Shown here in pieces: positions 8,307-15,239 of a DNA stretch of 39,417 bases; positions within the stretch are counted from its first letter, which is position 1, and every line of letters begins with the position of its first letter. Under the pieces are notes generated by a model. That model was not told where the DNA came from. It made no database searches and saw only the letters and a list, made by a program, of their open reading frames with translations. The translations under genes and the position numbers were made by a program. Source of the DNA: a virus; IMG/VR virus record IMGVR_UViG_3300025598_000081, positions 1 to 39,417 of that record. One strand, written 5' to 3'.

Positions 8307-8768
8307 ATGACAAACTCAAGAAATTTTCAAGTAAACGATTTTATATCAATTAAGTACAATTACAATTATGGTATGGGCTCAGGATCTCAAGGATCTGTGG
8401 AAATTACAGGTATTGTTAAAAGCATAGATCTATCAAAGATGACGTTTGAATTGTTAGCTACAGGTAAAAGAAAAGCTGAGAGCTATTATTTTTCTAGTAT
8501 TAGCAGTATTACCATTCTTGAAAAACCCAAAGTGCCAGTAGAAAATGCACTAGCTGAAATAACAAAAATAGGTGAAGGTCGCTACGTAATTTCTTTTAAA
8601 GGTAAAGAATACGAAGCTGCAAAAATCGCCTACGCAGGTAGATTAAGAGTGTTTAATAGAGTTAAAGGCGCGAGAGGTATGAAACGTGGAAATATTATTT
8701 GTAACGAGTATATGTTAGGAATTAAAAGTCTTCGTAGAGACATAGAAATGGGTAAAAAAATTGCGTAA
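8307..8768 (+). CDS. Hypothetical protein, SH3-like beta-rich
   Basis: 153 residues beginning five bases after the GIY-YIG stop, with the leader AATAAAAGTTATG. The N-terminal half (FQVNDFISIKYNYNYG, VEITGIVKSIDLSKMTFELL) looks like a small beta-barrel of the SH3/KOW type. The C-terminal half is basic. A nucleic-acid or ribosome-related role is possible but unproven. Confidence 0.7.
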   Translation: MTNSRNFQVNDFISIKYNYNYGMGSGSQGSVEITGIVKSIDLSKMTFELLATGKRKAESYYFSSISSITILEKPKVPVENALAEITKIGEGRYVISFKGKEYEAAKIAYAGRLRVFNRVKGARGMKRGNIICNEYMLGIKSLRRDIEMGKKIA

Positions 8769-8788
8769 TAAAATTAAAAATAAAAATT

Positions 8789-8998
8789 ATGACAAACACA
8801 CAAATCGAATTGTTTAGCAAAGTTTTAGATACTAATTGGGAATTAAAAGAAGCAGTTGACAATGAGAAGTATTTTCAAGCTGTGTCTTTAAAAGATCAAT
8901 TAGATCAGTTCATTGAAGAGTTAAGAGAATCTATGGGTGTAGAGGCATACGATACATTCATGAGTAACGGTAGAAAAATGTTTGCTTCAAAAAACTAA
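8789..8998 (+). CDS. Small hypothetical protein
   Basis: 69 residues, predicted all-helical (KVLDTNWELKEAVDNEKYFQ, LKDQLDQFIEELRE). The charge pattern and the AVSLKDQLDQ segment resemble a UvrB/UvrC-motif-like helical hairpin, but the match is weak. Leader AAAAATTATG. Member of the P1 operon. Confidence 0.65.
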   Translation: MTNTQIELFSKVLDTNWELKEAVDNEKYFQAVSLKDQLDQFIEELRESMGVEAYDTFMSNGRKMFASKN

Positions 8999-9009
8999 AA
9001 AATAAAAAT

Positions 9010-9102
9010 GTGTTTACAGTCTATCTTATTATTTGTTTTGTATCGCTTGCGATATTAGCAGTGTGTTACATTAAAGCAGAACACCATCAAGATTGGGATT
9101 AA
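9010..9102 (+). CDS. Putative single-pass membrane peptide
   Basis: 30 codons from GTG 9010: a hydrophobic helix (FTVYLIICFVSLAILAVCYI) followed by a charged tail ending HHQDWD. An overlapping ATG at 9008 gives only a short closed frame. The GTG start and small size keep confidence low, but the membrane-helix plus polar-tail layout is typical of small phage membrane genes in this window. Confidence 0.4.
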   Translation: MFTVYLIICFVSLAILAVCYIKAEHHQDWD

Positions 9103-9122
9103 TAAAATTAAAAATTAAAGTT

Positions 9123-9344
9123 ATGACAATACAAGTACCAAAATCAGTAAAAAGTTATTCAGAATTAGATAGTATAAAGAACGATATCAAGTGTCAAATG
9201 ATCGGTTCTTTTAGAGGTCATTTAAAAGGTATTCTATATTCAGGATTATTAGACAAAAATGAAATTTCAAAAAAACGAACAGAACAGTTTTTAATCGAAA
9301 TGGAAGAAATATGGAACGCTCAGTACGAGATTATCGTTAGTTGA
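9123..9344 (+). CDS. Small hypothetical protein upstream of a hammerhead ribozyme
   Basis: 73 residues from ATG 9123, which carries the strong local leader AAATTAAAGTTATG. An in-frame TTG at 9093 is less likely. The protein is helical and charged with no recognised domain. Its TGA stop lies five bases before the hammerhead ribozyme, so self-cleavage would leave this gene at the 3' end of the upstream RNA fragment. Confidence 0.65.
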   Translation: MTIQVPKSVKSYSELDSIKNDIKCQMIGSFRGHLKGILYSGLLDKNEISKKRTEQFLIEMEEIWNAQYEIIVS

Positions 9345-9348
9345 CATA

Positions 9349-9400
9349 GGTTAACTGATGAGACTTCAATAGTCGAAACCGCTATCACGCGGTATTAACC
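9349..9400 (+). ncRNA. Hammerhead ribozyme (type I, open stem I)
   Basis: All conserved parts are present in order. Stem I is GGTTAA (9349-9354) pairing with TTAACC (9395-9400). The core is CTGATGA (9355-9361). Stem II is GACT (9362-9365) with AGTC (9371-9374) around loop TCAAT. The second core is GAAA (9375-9378). Stem III is CCGC (9379-9382) with GCGG (9389-9392) around loop TATCAC, extended by A9378-T9393. The nucleotide before cleavage is A9394, so the site is GUA with cleavage between 9394 and 9395. Every stem is fully complementary. It lies entirely between two genes, 5 bases after one stop and 15 bases before the next ATG. Confidence 0.9.
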
Positions 9401-9415
9401 AATAAAATTAAAGTT

Positions 9416-10381
9416 ATGAATTTATTTCAATCAGTCAAGTCATTTATCAATAGTCGTGAAGTGAATAGCACGTTTACTACAAAAGAATTACATGCTGCTA
9501 TGAACGGTATTGAAAGTGTAACAGCATGGAAAAGACACGGTAACGAATTCTACAGAACAAATACTTACAGATCTTATTTAAGACGTTTAGGTTTTGTTAA
9601 TAGAATTAAGAACGGTCTTTGGATGGTAGTAGCACCGATACCAAATTGGTTCGATAGTGGCACTGCAAACTTTTTATTATTTCCAGCCTATAGATTTGAA
9701 AACGGAAAAACAATAAGACAGTCTGAATACAATGGAGAAACTAGAGCTCAGATCGAATTGAAATTAGAAAATCATTTTAAACATTATAAAAATATGAAAC
9801 AAAAGTTGGAATTCAAAGTAGGCGACAAAGTAAAAATAGTTGGAAAGACAGGTTATCACGGATTTGAAATGCAAGAAATTGTAGAAGTTGTTTTCGTTGA
9901 TGATGAAACTTTAGAGTGCAAAGGAAATGGTGGTGGAAAAAATATATTTCAACAAACAATAGATAAAAATGATGTGGTACTGTACGACGAAGTAAACATT
10001 CCAGAACCCTTTGAGAAAGAAGTACGACTATCTAGCGCCGAGGAATTGGCAAGAGAATTGGTAGGTGACGGTAAAACTCCTAACGTGTGGTTCGTTACTT
10101 GTGGCGCTTACATAATGATTAGAGAAGATTTTGATTGTAGCGACTACGAATTATTGGAAGGTTATTCAGAAAAAGATTCAGAAACTTTTGGACCTTTTTA
10201 TTCTTACCAAGAAGCTTGCGATAAATACGATGATATAGATTTGGATCCACACGATGGCATTGGTCAAGTGTTTATTGAAGACAGATTAATTGGTACAGTT
10301 AAAGAGAAGTGCCTAGAAAAGGTAATTAAAGTAGATTATAGTTATAACGAACACGATGATTCAAAATTATATAAAAAATAA
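9416..10381 (+). CDS. wHTH + KOW/SH3-like domain protein
   Basis: 321 residues. Residues 1-75 look like the winged-helix domain seen in many phage proteins (SFINSREVNSTFTTKELHAA, TYRSYLRRLGFVNRIKNGLW). Residues about 131-175 form a KOW/SH3-like barrel (FKVGDKVKIVGKTGYHGFEM). The C-terminal 120 residues are acidic, with a segment typical of counter-defence or regulator proteins of unknown fold. Its start lies 22 bases downstream of the ribozyme cleavage site, so a processed mRNA would begin with a short A-rich leader. The domain order resembles the protein at 16178-17125. Confidence 0.7.
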   Translation: MNLFQSVKSFINSREVNSTFTTKELHAAMNGIESVTAWKRHGNEFYRTNTYRSYLRRLGFVNRIKNGLWMVVAPIPNWFDSGTANFLLFPAYRFENGKTIRQSEYNGETRAQIELKLENHFKHYKNMKQKLEFKVGDKVKIVGKTGYHGFEMQEIVEVVFVDDETLECKGNGGGKNIFQQTIDKNDVVLYDEVNIPEPFEKEVRLSSAEELARELVGDGKTPNVWFVTCGAYIMIREDFDCSDYELLEGYSEKDSETFGPFYSYQEACDKYDDIDLDPHDGIGQVFIEDRLIGTVKEKCLEKVIKVDYSYNEHDDSKLYKK

Positions 10382-10439
10382 ATTACACAAAATTAAGATC
10401 GAAAAAATAAAGTAATCATAAAAATTAAAAATTAAAGTT

Positions 10440-10913
10440 ATGGGATTAGACATGTATTTACACAAGAAAACTAACGTTAAGAACTACAGCTTTTATTCAG
10501 ACAAAGAAACTACGTTAGTAACAGTTACAAGAAACGGAGAATCGGTAAAGTCTATCGATCCTTCAAAAGTATCAATGATAGAGCAAGAAGTTGGGTATTG
10601 GAGAAAGTTCAATGCTCTTCATTTGTGGTTCGTTAATAATGTACAAGGAGGTAAAGACGATTGTGCAGAGTACTACGTTAAGAAAGATAAAATGGAAGAA
10701 TTACTACAAGTATTAAAAGAAGTAAGTAACGATCATTCAAAAGCACCAGAATTATTGCCTACTGGAAATGGATTCTTTTTTGGAAATACAGATTATGATG
10801 AGTGGTATTTCAATGACGTTAATAGATCAATAATGATATTTGAAGACATATTGAAGACTTCCATTAGTGAAGACGATTTGTATTCTTCTTATCACTATCA
10901 AGCAAGTTGGTAA
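10440..10913 (+). CDS. Conserved phage protein (MGLDMYL family)
   Basis: 157 residues of a protein type that recurs widely in phages: it starts MGLDMYLHKK and contains EVGYWRKFNALHLWFVNNVQ, the acidic CAEYYV, and LLPTGNGFFFGNTDYDEWYF. No biochemical function is established as far as I know. The conserved aromatic and acidic residues suggest an enzyme or nucleotide-binding protein. Leader AAATTAAAGTTATG. Confidence 0.8.
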   Translation: MGLDMYLHKKTNVKNYSFYSDKETTLVTVTRNGESVKSIDPSKVSMIEQEVGYWRKFNALHLWFVNNVQGGKDDCAEYYVKKDKMEELLQVLKEVSNDHSKAPELLPTGNGFFFGNTDYDEWYFNDVNRSIMIFEDILKTSISEDDLYSSYHYQASW

Positions 10914-10942
10914 AATATTTTAATAAACTAATAAAAATAATT

Positions 10943-11263
10943 ATGCAATTTAAATCTTTATACCCACCCATTTGCTTTACTAGTCCAAGTACGAATATCA
11001 TCTACATTGTGGCAGGAGGAATTTATCAACAAGTGGACAGACTGTACGATTGGTTAGAACTAAAAGAAATGTGGACTCCAATTGTGTACGATAAACCTTA
11101 TCAGAAACCTGTGATAGTAGTAGAACCTATCGAGTATTTTGTTGAAGGTACTAAAGGCAACAAGTACGAAGTTGTAAATGATAATGGAGTGTGGACGTGT
11201 TCGTGTCCTGCACACGGATTTGGAAGAGGCAAAGATTGCAAACATATAAAATCTTTAAAATAA
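10943..11263 (+). CDS. SWIM-type zinc-finger protein
   Basis: 106 residues from ATG 10943. A longer frame from TTG 10907 would overlap the preceding gene. The C-terminus has a SWIM-like CxCx(n)CxH zinc motif: Cys86, Cys88, Cys99 and His101 in WTCSCPAHGFGRGKDCKHIK. The N-terminal half is uncharacterised. SWIM domains bind DNA or proteins; here it is probably a small nucleic-acid-binding accessory protein. Confidence 0.75.
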   Translation: MQFKSLYPPICFTSPSTNIIYIVAGGIYQQVDRLYDWLELKEMWTPIVYDKPYQKPVIVVEPIEYFVEGTKGNKYEVVNDNGVWTCSCPAHGFGRGKDCKHIKSLK

Positions 11264-11269
11264 AAAGTA

Positions 11270-11689
11270 ATGAATAAAGAATTTATACCATACGAACAAG
11301 CATTATCTTTAAAAGAATTAGGTTTTGATGAACCTTGTTTTGGTTGGTATCGGTCGTCACTAATACCAAGTAATTTTACCGAGTATTTTTTAGAGACAGA
11401 ATTTGGTATGAATGAAAGTCCAAGTGATTGGGTCAATAGTAATTTTTTAGATAAAGCGTGTAGTTCTCCACTATATCAACAAGCATTCAGATGGTTTAGA
11501 GAGAAGTATGGACTATATTCATACATAGAAACAGTTTTTGTAGTAGGTGCAGCTTCTCCTATAAAATATGATTACGTCATATTAGAAAATAATGAGGAAG
11601 AAGTATTTTATACAAATATGCCATACCATTCCCATGAAGAAGCAGAACTTGCTTGTCTTAAAAAATTAATTAAAATAGTAAAACAATAG
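11270..11689 (+). CDS. Conserved phage protein, tandem copy 1
   Basis: 139 residues, beginning MNKEFIPYEQALSLKELGFD and containing PLYQQAFRWFREKYGL. The C-terminal EEAELACLKKLIKIVK helix is shared with the next gene. This protein type is frequent in phages of Bacteroidota; its function is unknown. The next gene is a diverged tandem duplicate two bases away. Confidence 0.75.
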   Translation: MNKEFIPYEQALSLKELGFDEPCFGWYRSSLIPSNFTEYFLETEFGMNESPSDWVNSNFLDKACSSPLYQQAFRWFREKYGLYSYIETVFVVGAASPIKYDYVILENNEEEVFYTNMPYHSHEEAELACLKKLIKIVKQ

Positions 11690-11691
11690 TT

Positions 11692-12102
11692 ATGAATAAA
11701 GAATTTATACCATACGAACAAGTATTAGCGCTAAAAGAGTTAGGTTATGATGAAGAGTGTTTTGCATATTATTTTACTACTAATGGTAAAAATTGGGAGT
11801 TTGCGACTAAAAGCGAATTTGATGGAATAAATGAAACATTAGTTATTGGTGATAAGTTTATATTATCTGCACCACTATACCAACAAGCATTTAGATGGTT
11901 TAGAGAGAAGCATAAGTTAAGGAGTTTCGTAGATGTTAGAGTTTATGATGTGGATAGCCCTAATGAATGGATATATGATTATACAATGAAGATGGGTAAT
12001 GGAGTAGATACTCAACCTTTTTTCAGCAGAGACTTTGATACCTACGAAGAAGCAGAACTAGCTTGTCTTAATAAATTAATTGAATTAATAAAAAAGAAAT
12101 AA
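11692..12102 (+). CDS. Conserved phage protein, tandem copy 2
   Basis: 136 residues. Same family as the previous gene: FIPYEQVLALKELGYDEECF, PLYQQAFRWFREKHKL and YEEAELACLNKLIELIK align directly, while the middle region has diverged. The stop overlaps the next ATG by one base (TAATG). Confidence 0.75.
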   Translation: MNKEFIPYEQVLALKELGYDEECFAYYFTTNGKNWEFATKSEFDGINETLVIGDKFILSAPLYQQAFRWFREKHKLRSFVDVRVYDVDSPNEWIYDYTMKMGNGVDTQPFFSRDFDTYEEAELACLNKLIELIKKK

Positions 12103-12341
12103 TGGCAAATCCACAAGAAGGAAAACCGATCTGGGTAGAAAGTATCTTAACAGACGAAGAATACAGAGAGTGTTCCAAAAAGTACCCAAATACATTTACG
12201 AAAGGACCAATTAAACCCGCATTTTTTCATTGCGAATTTAGATGGAGATATAGAATGGGTGCTGGTATGACATCTGAAGAATTGAAGGTTTATAATAAGA
12301 GAATTGCTTCTTTGGAAGAGATGCTTAAACAATTAAAATAA
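12102..12341 (+). CDS. Small hypothetical protein
   Basis: 79 residues. A polar N-terminus with WVESILTDEEYRECSKKYP is followed by aromatic and basic residues (HCEFRWRYRMGAG) and a C-terminal coiled helix. It overlaps the stop of the preceding duplicate by one base. No family recognised. Confidence 0.65.
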   Translation: MANPQEGKPIWVESILTDEEYRECSKKYPNTFTKGPIKPAFFHCEFRWRYRMGAGMTSEELKVYNKRIASLEEMLKQLK

Positions 12342-12346
12342 ATATT

Positions 12347-12919
12347 ATGATATTATTTAAAGGTAAAAAGGCAAAAGTAGGCCCAGTGCATACTAAAGAT
12401 ATTACATTAGAGGATCTAAGAGTAGTATTCTTTCCCAAAACATTTTACGAGAAGTACGGTTATTTAGGTTCAGTTCCATGGAGAGAGGAAGGTCCAATAT
12501 TCAAAGCGATGGAACCTTTAGTAATTTACATGGACTACAAAGCAAAACCTTTTTGGTGTCCACGGTGGTTAATTAGATTGTTGCATTTATTCGGTTCTGA
12601 TAATTCTATTGTTAGAGTGAGAAATAGAAAGCTACACAATCTAAAAAACAACCTCACTAAAGGTTGTTTGATATGGGATTATAAAACTAAATGGTCTGAC
12701 TATGATCTTAGAATAAGTGTAACTGGTACAAATGAAATGCAATTCTTAGCTGATGCCATTGAAACTGAATTCTATGATAGAGGGTATAGAATAGATTTAG
12801 CTGAGCAGATTAAGGAACTAGATCCTGACACTAGATATCATAAAGGTGATACTCCTACTATGTTAAAAAAAGAATTACACAGATTACAAGATAGTTTAGA
12901 TTTGGACGAATTAAATTAA
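12347..12919 (+). CDS. Hypothetical protein with an internal 9-bp hairpin
   Basis: 190 residues, unrecognised. The middle has an amphipathic, Trp-rich segment (PFWCPRWLIRLLHLFG) that could associate with a membrane. The C-terminal 80 residues are charged and helical. The gene contains a perfect 9-bp inverted repeat AAACAACCT/AGGTTGTTT at 12646-12654 and 12661-12669, which may be chance or an RNA element. Confidence 0.65.
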   Translation: MILFKGKKAKVGPVHTKDITLEDLRVVFFPKTFYEKYGYLGSVPWREEGPIFKAMEPLVIYMDYKAKPFWCPRWLIRLLHLFGSDNSIVRVRNRKLHNLKNNLTKGCLIWDYKTKWSDYDLRISVTGTNEMQFLADAIETEFYDRGYRIDLAEQIKELDPDTRYHKGDTPTMLKKELHRLQDSLDLDELN

Positions 12920-12926
12920 TTATATC

Positions 12927-13052
12927 ATGTTAATAATAGAAGATCAAATAATTACAGCATATTCCGTATTTTTAGGATCCGCTTGTATATTATCATTTGC
13001 AGCATATTTAATACACGAATTTTTTAAAAAAGATCAAGATGGAAATGATTAA
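12927..13052 (+). CDS. Small single-pass membrane protein
   Basis: 41 residues: a short acidic N-terminus (MLIIEDQIITAY), one hydrophobic helix (SVFLGSACILSFAAYLIHEF) and a charged tail (KKDQDGND). It begins seven bases after the previous stop and overlaps the GNAT gene by 14 bases. Not recognised further. Confidence 0.55.
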   Translation: MLIIEDQIITAYSVFLGSACILSFAAYLIHEFFKKDQDGND

Positions 13053-13476
13053 TAGTAAAAAACCGGCTGATTCAATCCTTCAGAAATTCGAAGATCAGCA
13101 TCCAGGAAATTTAGGTTGGGACTTAGAAGTTAAAAAAGCTTTCATACGTGAGAAAAATTCAAAGGCATTTTATTTAAAAATTAACAATCGTTGTATAGCA
13201 GAATTACTAATATCTTGGAATTCTGACAACGTATTTTTAGTGAATAGTATTACAGTTCTTCCAGAATACAGAAATAATGGCTATTCAAAAAAATTACTTA
13301 AACATGGTTTTGAATGGGCTTTAGATAATGGGTTTGAATTATGTATAGGAGAAGCGAGAATAGGAGCAAGTTGGAATGCATTTAAATCTTTTGGAGCAAA
13401 ATCTATATTCATTCACAAAAATTGGTGTAAGTCAAAGGAAAACTATGTGAGCTTTTTAATTAAATTAAAAAAATAA
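13039..13476 (+). CDS. GNAT family N-acetyltransferase
   Basis: 145 residues. The acetyl-CoA-binding motif A is visible at ITVLPEYRNNGYSKKLLKHG (71-90), where RNNGYS matches the Q/RxxGxG/A pattern. A motif-B-like stretch SWNAFKSFGAKSI (111-123) follows. Phage GNATs acetylate small molecules, antibiotics or host proteins; the substrate is not evident. ATG 13039 is used here; a second in-frame ATG lies two codons later. Confidence 0.8.
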   Translation: MEMINSKKPADSILQKFEDQHPGNLGWDLEVKKAFIREKNSKAFYLKINNRCIAELLISWNSDNVFLVNSITVLPEYRNNGYSKKLLKHGFEWALDNGFELCIGEARIGASWNAFKSFGAKSIFIHKNWCKSKENYVSFLIKLKK

Positions 13477-13480
13477 AGTT

Positions 13481-13669
13481 ATGTTTGAAGAACTAGAAAA
13501 AGAAAGACAAAAAGTTATGGGAGATCCTAAATTTCAAGAATGGTGTAAAGAGTTTAGAGTATCTATAAATACAAGAATTCCTGAAGTAGAGTACAGAGCA
13601 ATGGAGATTATGAAGCAATACGAATCACAAGATTTATTTTATTCTAAACTAATTAAAATGGTTAACTAA
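13481..13669 (+). CDS. Small hypothetical protein
   Basis: 62 residues, strongly charged and helical (FEELEKERQKVMGDPKFQEW), with leader AATAAAGTTATG. It sits between the GNAT and metallopeptidase genes. No family recognised. Confidence 0.6.
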   Translation: MFEELEKERQKVMGDPKFQEWCKEFRVSINTRIPEVEYRAMEIMKQYESQDLFYSKLIKMVN

Positions 13670-13673
13670 AATC

Positions 13674-14078
13674 ATGGAGGAAAAAAAGAAAAAGAGCGTA
13701 GTATCTAGAGCAACTGCGTACAAAATTCTTTGGTGGTGTATAAGCGAGTACGGAAGGTCCAAACTTAATGGACCTTACCCATATCTTGAATACAGAAAAG
13801 CTGATTATTATACGGGAGAGGATTGTGGATACTACGATGAAATAGAACAGGTGATCTTTATTAATAAAGACGCTCATCTAACATTAGAAGATCTTGTTAA
13901 AACTATTATACATGAATACACGCACTATGTTAAACATAGTATGCATGAATATAAAATACTGTCAAAGTACTTAAGTCATCATAGAAACCCATTAGAAATA
14001 GATGCAAGAAGGACAGAGAATAGAGATTATAAAAAGTGTCTTAAATTTTTAAAGAAGGAATACAATATTTTCGAATAA
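13674..14078 (+). CDS. Zinc metallopeptidase-like protein (HExxH)
   Basis: 134 residues. The zinc-binding HEYTH is at 80-84 within LVKTIIHEYTHYVKH, and a candidate third ligand Glu108 lies in NPLEIDARR, the layout of short gluzincin/SprT-like or M78-like peptidases. The N-terminus is basic. Intact catalytic residues suggest an active enzyme; its target is unknown. Confidence 0.75.
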   Translation: MEEKKKKSVVSRATAYKILWWCISEYGRSKLNGPYPYLEYRKADYYTGEDCGYYDEIEQVIFINKDAHLTLEDLVKTIIHEYTHYVKHSMHEYKILSKYLSHHRNPLEIDARRTENRDYKKCLKFLKKEYNIFE

Positions 14079-14099
14079 ACACAAATATTTATACTCAGA

Positions 14100-14318
14100 A
14101 TGAAAGAATTGGTATACGATATGTTAGAAAAGATGGTCGAATCAAAAATACCCGATAAGACTCATCATCTTCTACACATTAACTGTAGACACGCGTTTTT
14201 GGAAGCATCAGTGGATCTAATAGAAAGAAAAATCATTAAACCCACTGCTAGTAATATAAAGTTTTTGACAGATAATTGGGAACATATCCTTTATACTAAA
14301 TATTCAATGCTTAATTAA
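14100..14318 (+). CDS. Small hypothetical protein
   Basis: 72 residues, helical, with several His and Cys (KTHHLLHINCRHAF) that could bind metal. The stop lies one base before the next ATG. Function unknown. Confidence 0.6.
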   Translation: MKELVYDMLEKMVESKIPDKTHHLLHINCRHAFLEASVDLIERKIIKPTASNIKFLTDNWEHILYTKYSMLN

Positions 14319-14319
14319 C

Positions 14320-14610
14320 ATGAATCCAACAGTACCTCAAGTAGTAAGTACATCTCTTTTGCAATACGGCGTAGTAGGTTTAATAGCTCTTTTATTGGGT
14401 TATTTTGCGTGGATCCAATATAAAAGATTAGTAGAAAAAAACGATAAATTAGAAGAGAAAGTTGATAAATTACAACAAGAGATGATGGAAATCTTAGTTG
14501 AAGAAAGAGACAGAATGTCAAAATTAATTACAGATAATACACAAGCACTAGCTGATTTACAGAAAACAATATATAAATTTTTAATATCTTCTACTAAAGA
14601 TATTTCTTAG
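14320..14610 (+). CDS. Holin-like membrane protein with coiled coil
   Basis: 96 residues. One N-terminal transmembrane helix (GVVGLIALLLGYFAWIQY, about 17-34) is followed by a long heptad-patterned coiled coil (KNDKLEEKVDKLQQEM). This architecture matches BhlA/UviB-type holin-like proteins. No endolysin is visible next to it, so a lysis role is inferred from architecture only. Confidence 0.6.
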   Translation: MNPTVPQVVSTSLLQYGVVGLIALLLGYFAWIQYKRLVEKNDKLEEKVDKLQQEMMEILVEERDRMSKLITDNTQALADLQKTIYKFLISSTKDIS

Positions 14611-14673
14611 ATTTTCAATACTTTGAAATTAATTAAAATGTATGTAAAAAAATTACCTAATAATTCTTTATAA

Positions 14674-14844
14674 GTGGATCCCAAAAGAAGGAAGCTAGAA
14701 CAACAAGCTACAAGAATATTAAAAGCTTACGAAGTACTCGAAAAGTGGAAACAATATAAAGAGGACGAAAAATATAAATCAAATGTTACGAAACCAAAAA
14801 AGAAGATTTTCTCCAAAAAAGATTCAAGTAAAGACTTGCAATAA
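14674..14844 (+). CDS. Small basic hypothetical protein (GTG start)
   Basis: 56 residues from GTG 14674, Lys/Arg-rich and helical (DPKRRKLEQQATRILKAYEV) with a basic Ser/Lys tail. No SD is visible. Its last 62 bases overlap the next predicted gene in another frame. Nucleic-acid binding is possible from composition only. Confidence 0.45.
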   Translation: MDPKRRKLEQQATRILKAYEVLEKWKQYKEDEKYKSNVTKPKKKIFSKKDSSKDLQ

Positions 14845-14962
14845 AAATGAATCGAGTTGTGATTATTACCTTTCCATTTATGGAAATTTGTGTGACAACT
14901 GTCCACAGGCCCCCAAACCTGTAAAGTCAACCAATCTAATACGTAAATTGTTCAAATTCTGA
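14783..14962 (+). CDS. Small Cys-rich protein, possible zinc ribbon
   Basis: 59 residues with a basic N-terminus (MLRNQKRRFSPKKIQVK) and four cysteines, of which the last two form CDNC (37-40); Cys19 and Cys26 could complete a zinc site. It overlaps the preceding small gene and ends at the hairpin at 14966-14982. It is the last gene of the P1 operon. Confidence 0.45.
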   Translation: MLRNQKRRFSPKKIQVKTCNKNESSCDYYLSIYGNLCDNCPQAPKPVKSTNLIRKLFKF

Positions 14963-14965
14963 GCT

Positions 14966-14982
14966 ATTGGGAGTGTCCCAAT
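14966..14982 (+). terminator. Hairpin terminator-like element
   Basis: Perfect 7-bp stem ATTGGGA/TCCCAAT with loop GTG, flanked by AGCT on both sides that extends it after a one-base bulge. A U-rich stretch (TTACTTTTTATAG) follows about ten bases later. It sits right after the last gene of the operon, so termination is the likely role. Confidence 0.55.
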
Positions 14983-15033
14983 GAGCTAAAATCTTACTTT
15001 TTATAGAAATATAAGCAATAAAGCTGATGCTGG

Positions 15034-15130
15034 CCATGAGCTCCCCATGCGCCCAAAATTCTCTATTGGAAACCAATCAATTGCACATATTGGTAACCAA
15101 CTAGTTATCATAACTGATTGATAATCAATA
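15034..15130. promoter_or_regulatory. Operator-like repeat array 2
   Basis: Two plus-orientation motif copies at 15064-15083 (TATTGGAAACCAATCAATTG) and 15088-15110 (TATTGGTAACCAACTAGTTA and on) are followed by a minus-orientation copy at 15110-15130 (starting ATAACTGATTGATAATCAAT). Upstream, CCATGAGCTCCCCAT at 15034-15048 is shared with 29917-29931. The promoter at 15149-15181 begins 18 bases after the last site. Confidence 0.65.
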
Positions 15131-15148
15131 AAGAATCTTTTAAAAGAA

Positions 15149-15181
15149 TTTTTTTATGTCAATATAGTGTCGTATATTTAC
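15149..15181 (+). promoter_or_regulatory. Promoter P2 (T-run to TATATTTAC)
   Basis: It differs from P1 (7928-7960) by one base in 33. Such conservation between two non-coding regions in an AT-rich genome indicates function. It would drive the operon starting at 15240, leaving a leader of about 50 bases that ends in AATAAAAGTTATG. Confidence 0.65.
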
Positions 15182-15239
15182 CCTGATCGAGCAAAATAGC
15201 AGCTCATATATACATTTTTTTAATATATAAATAAAAGTT

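Noticed and set aside
14639-14674. Eleven-codon ORF ATG TAT ... TAA before 14674 as a leader peptide
   Set aside because: Too short, with no regulatory codon pattern or attenuator hairpin.
15025-15060. Second hammerhead candidate (GCTGATGC before array 2)
   Set aside because: The core reads CTGATGC instead of CTGATGA, no GAAA follows with pairing stems; other CTGATGA words lie in coding sequence without the second core.
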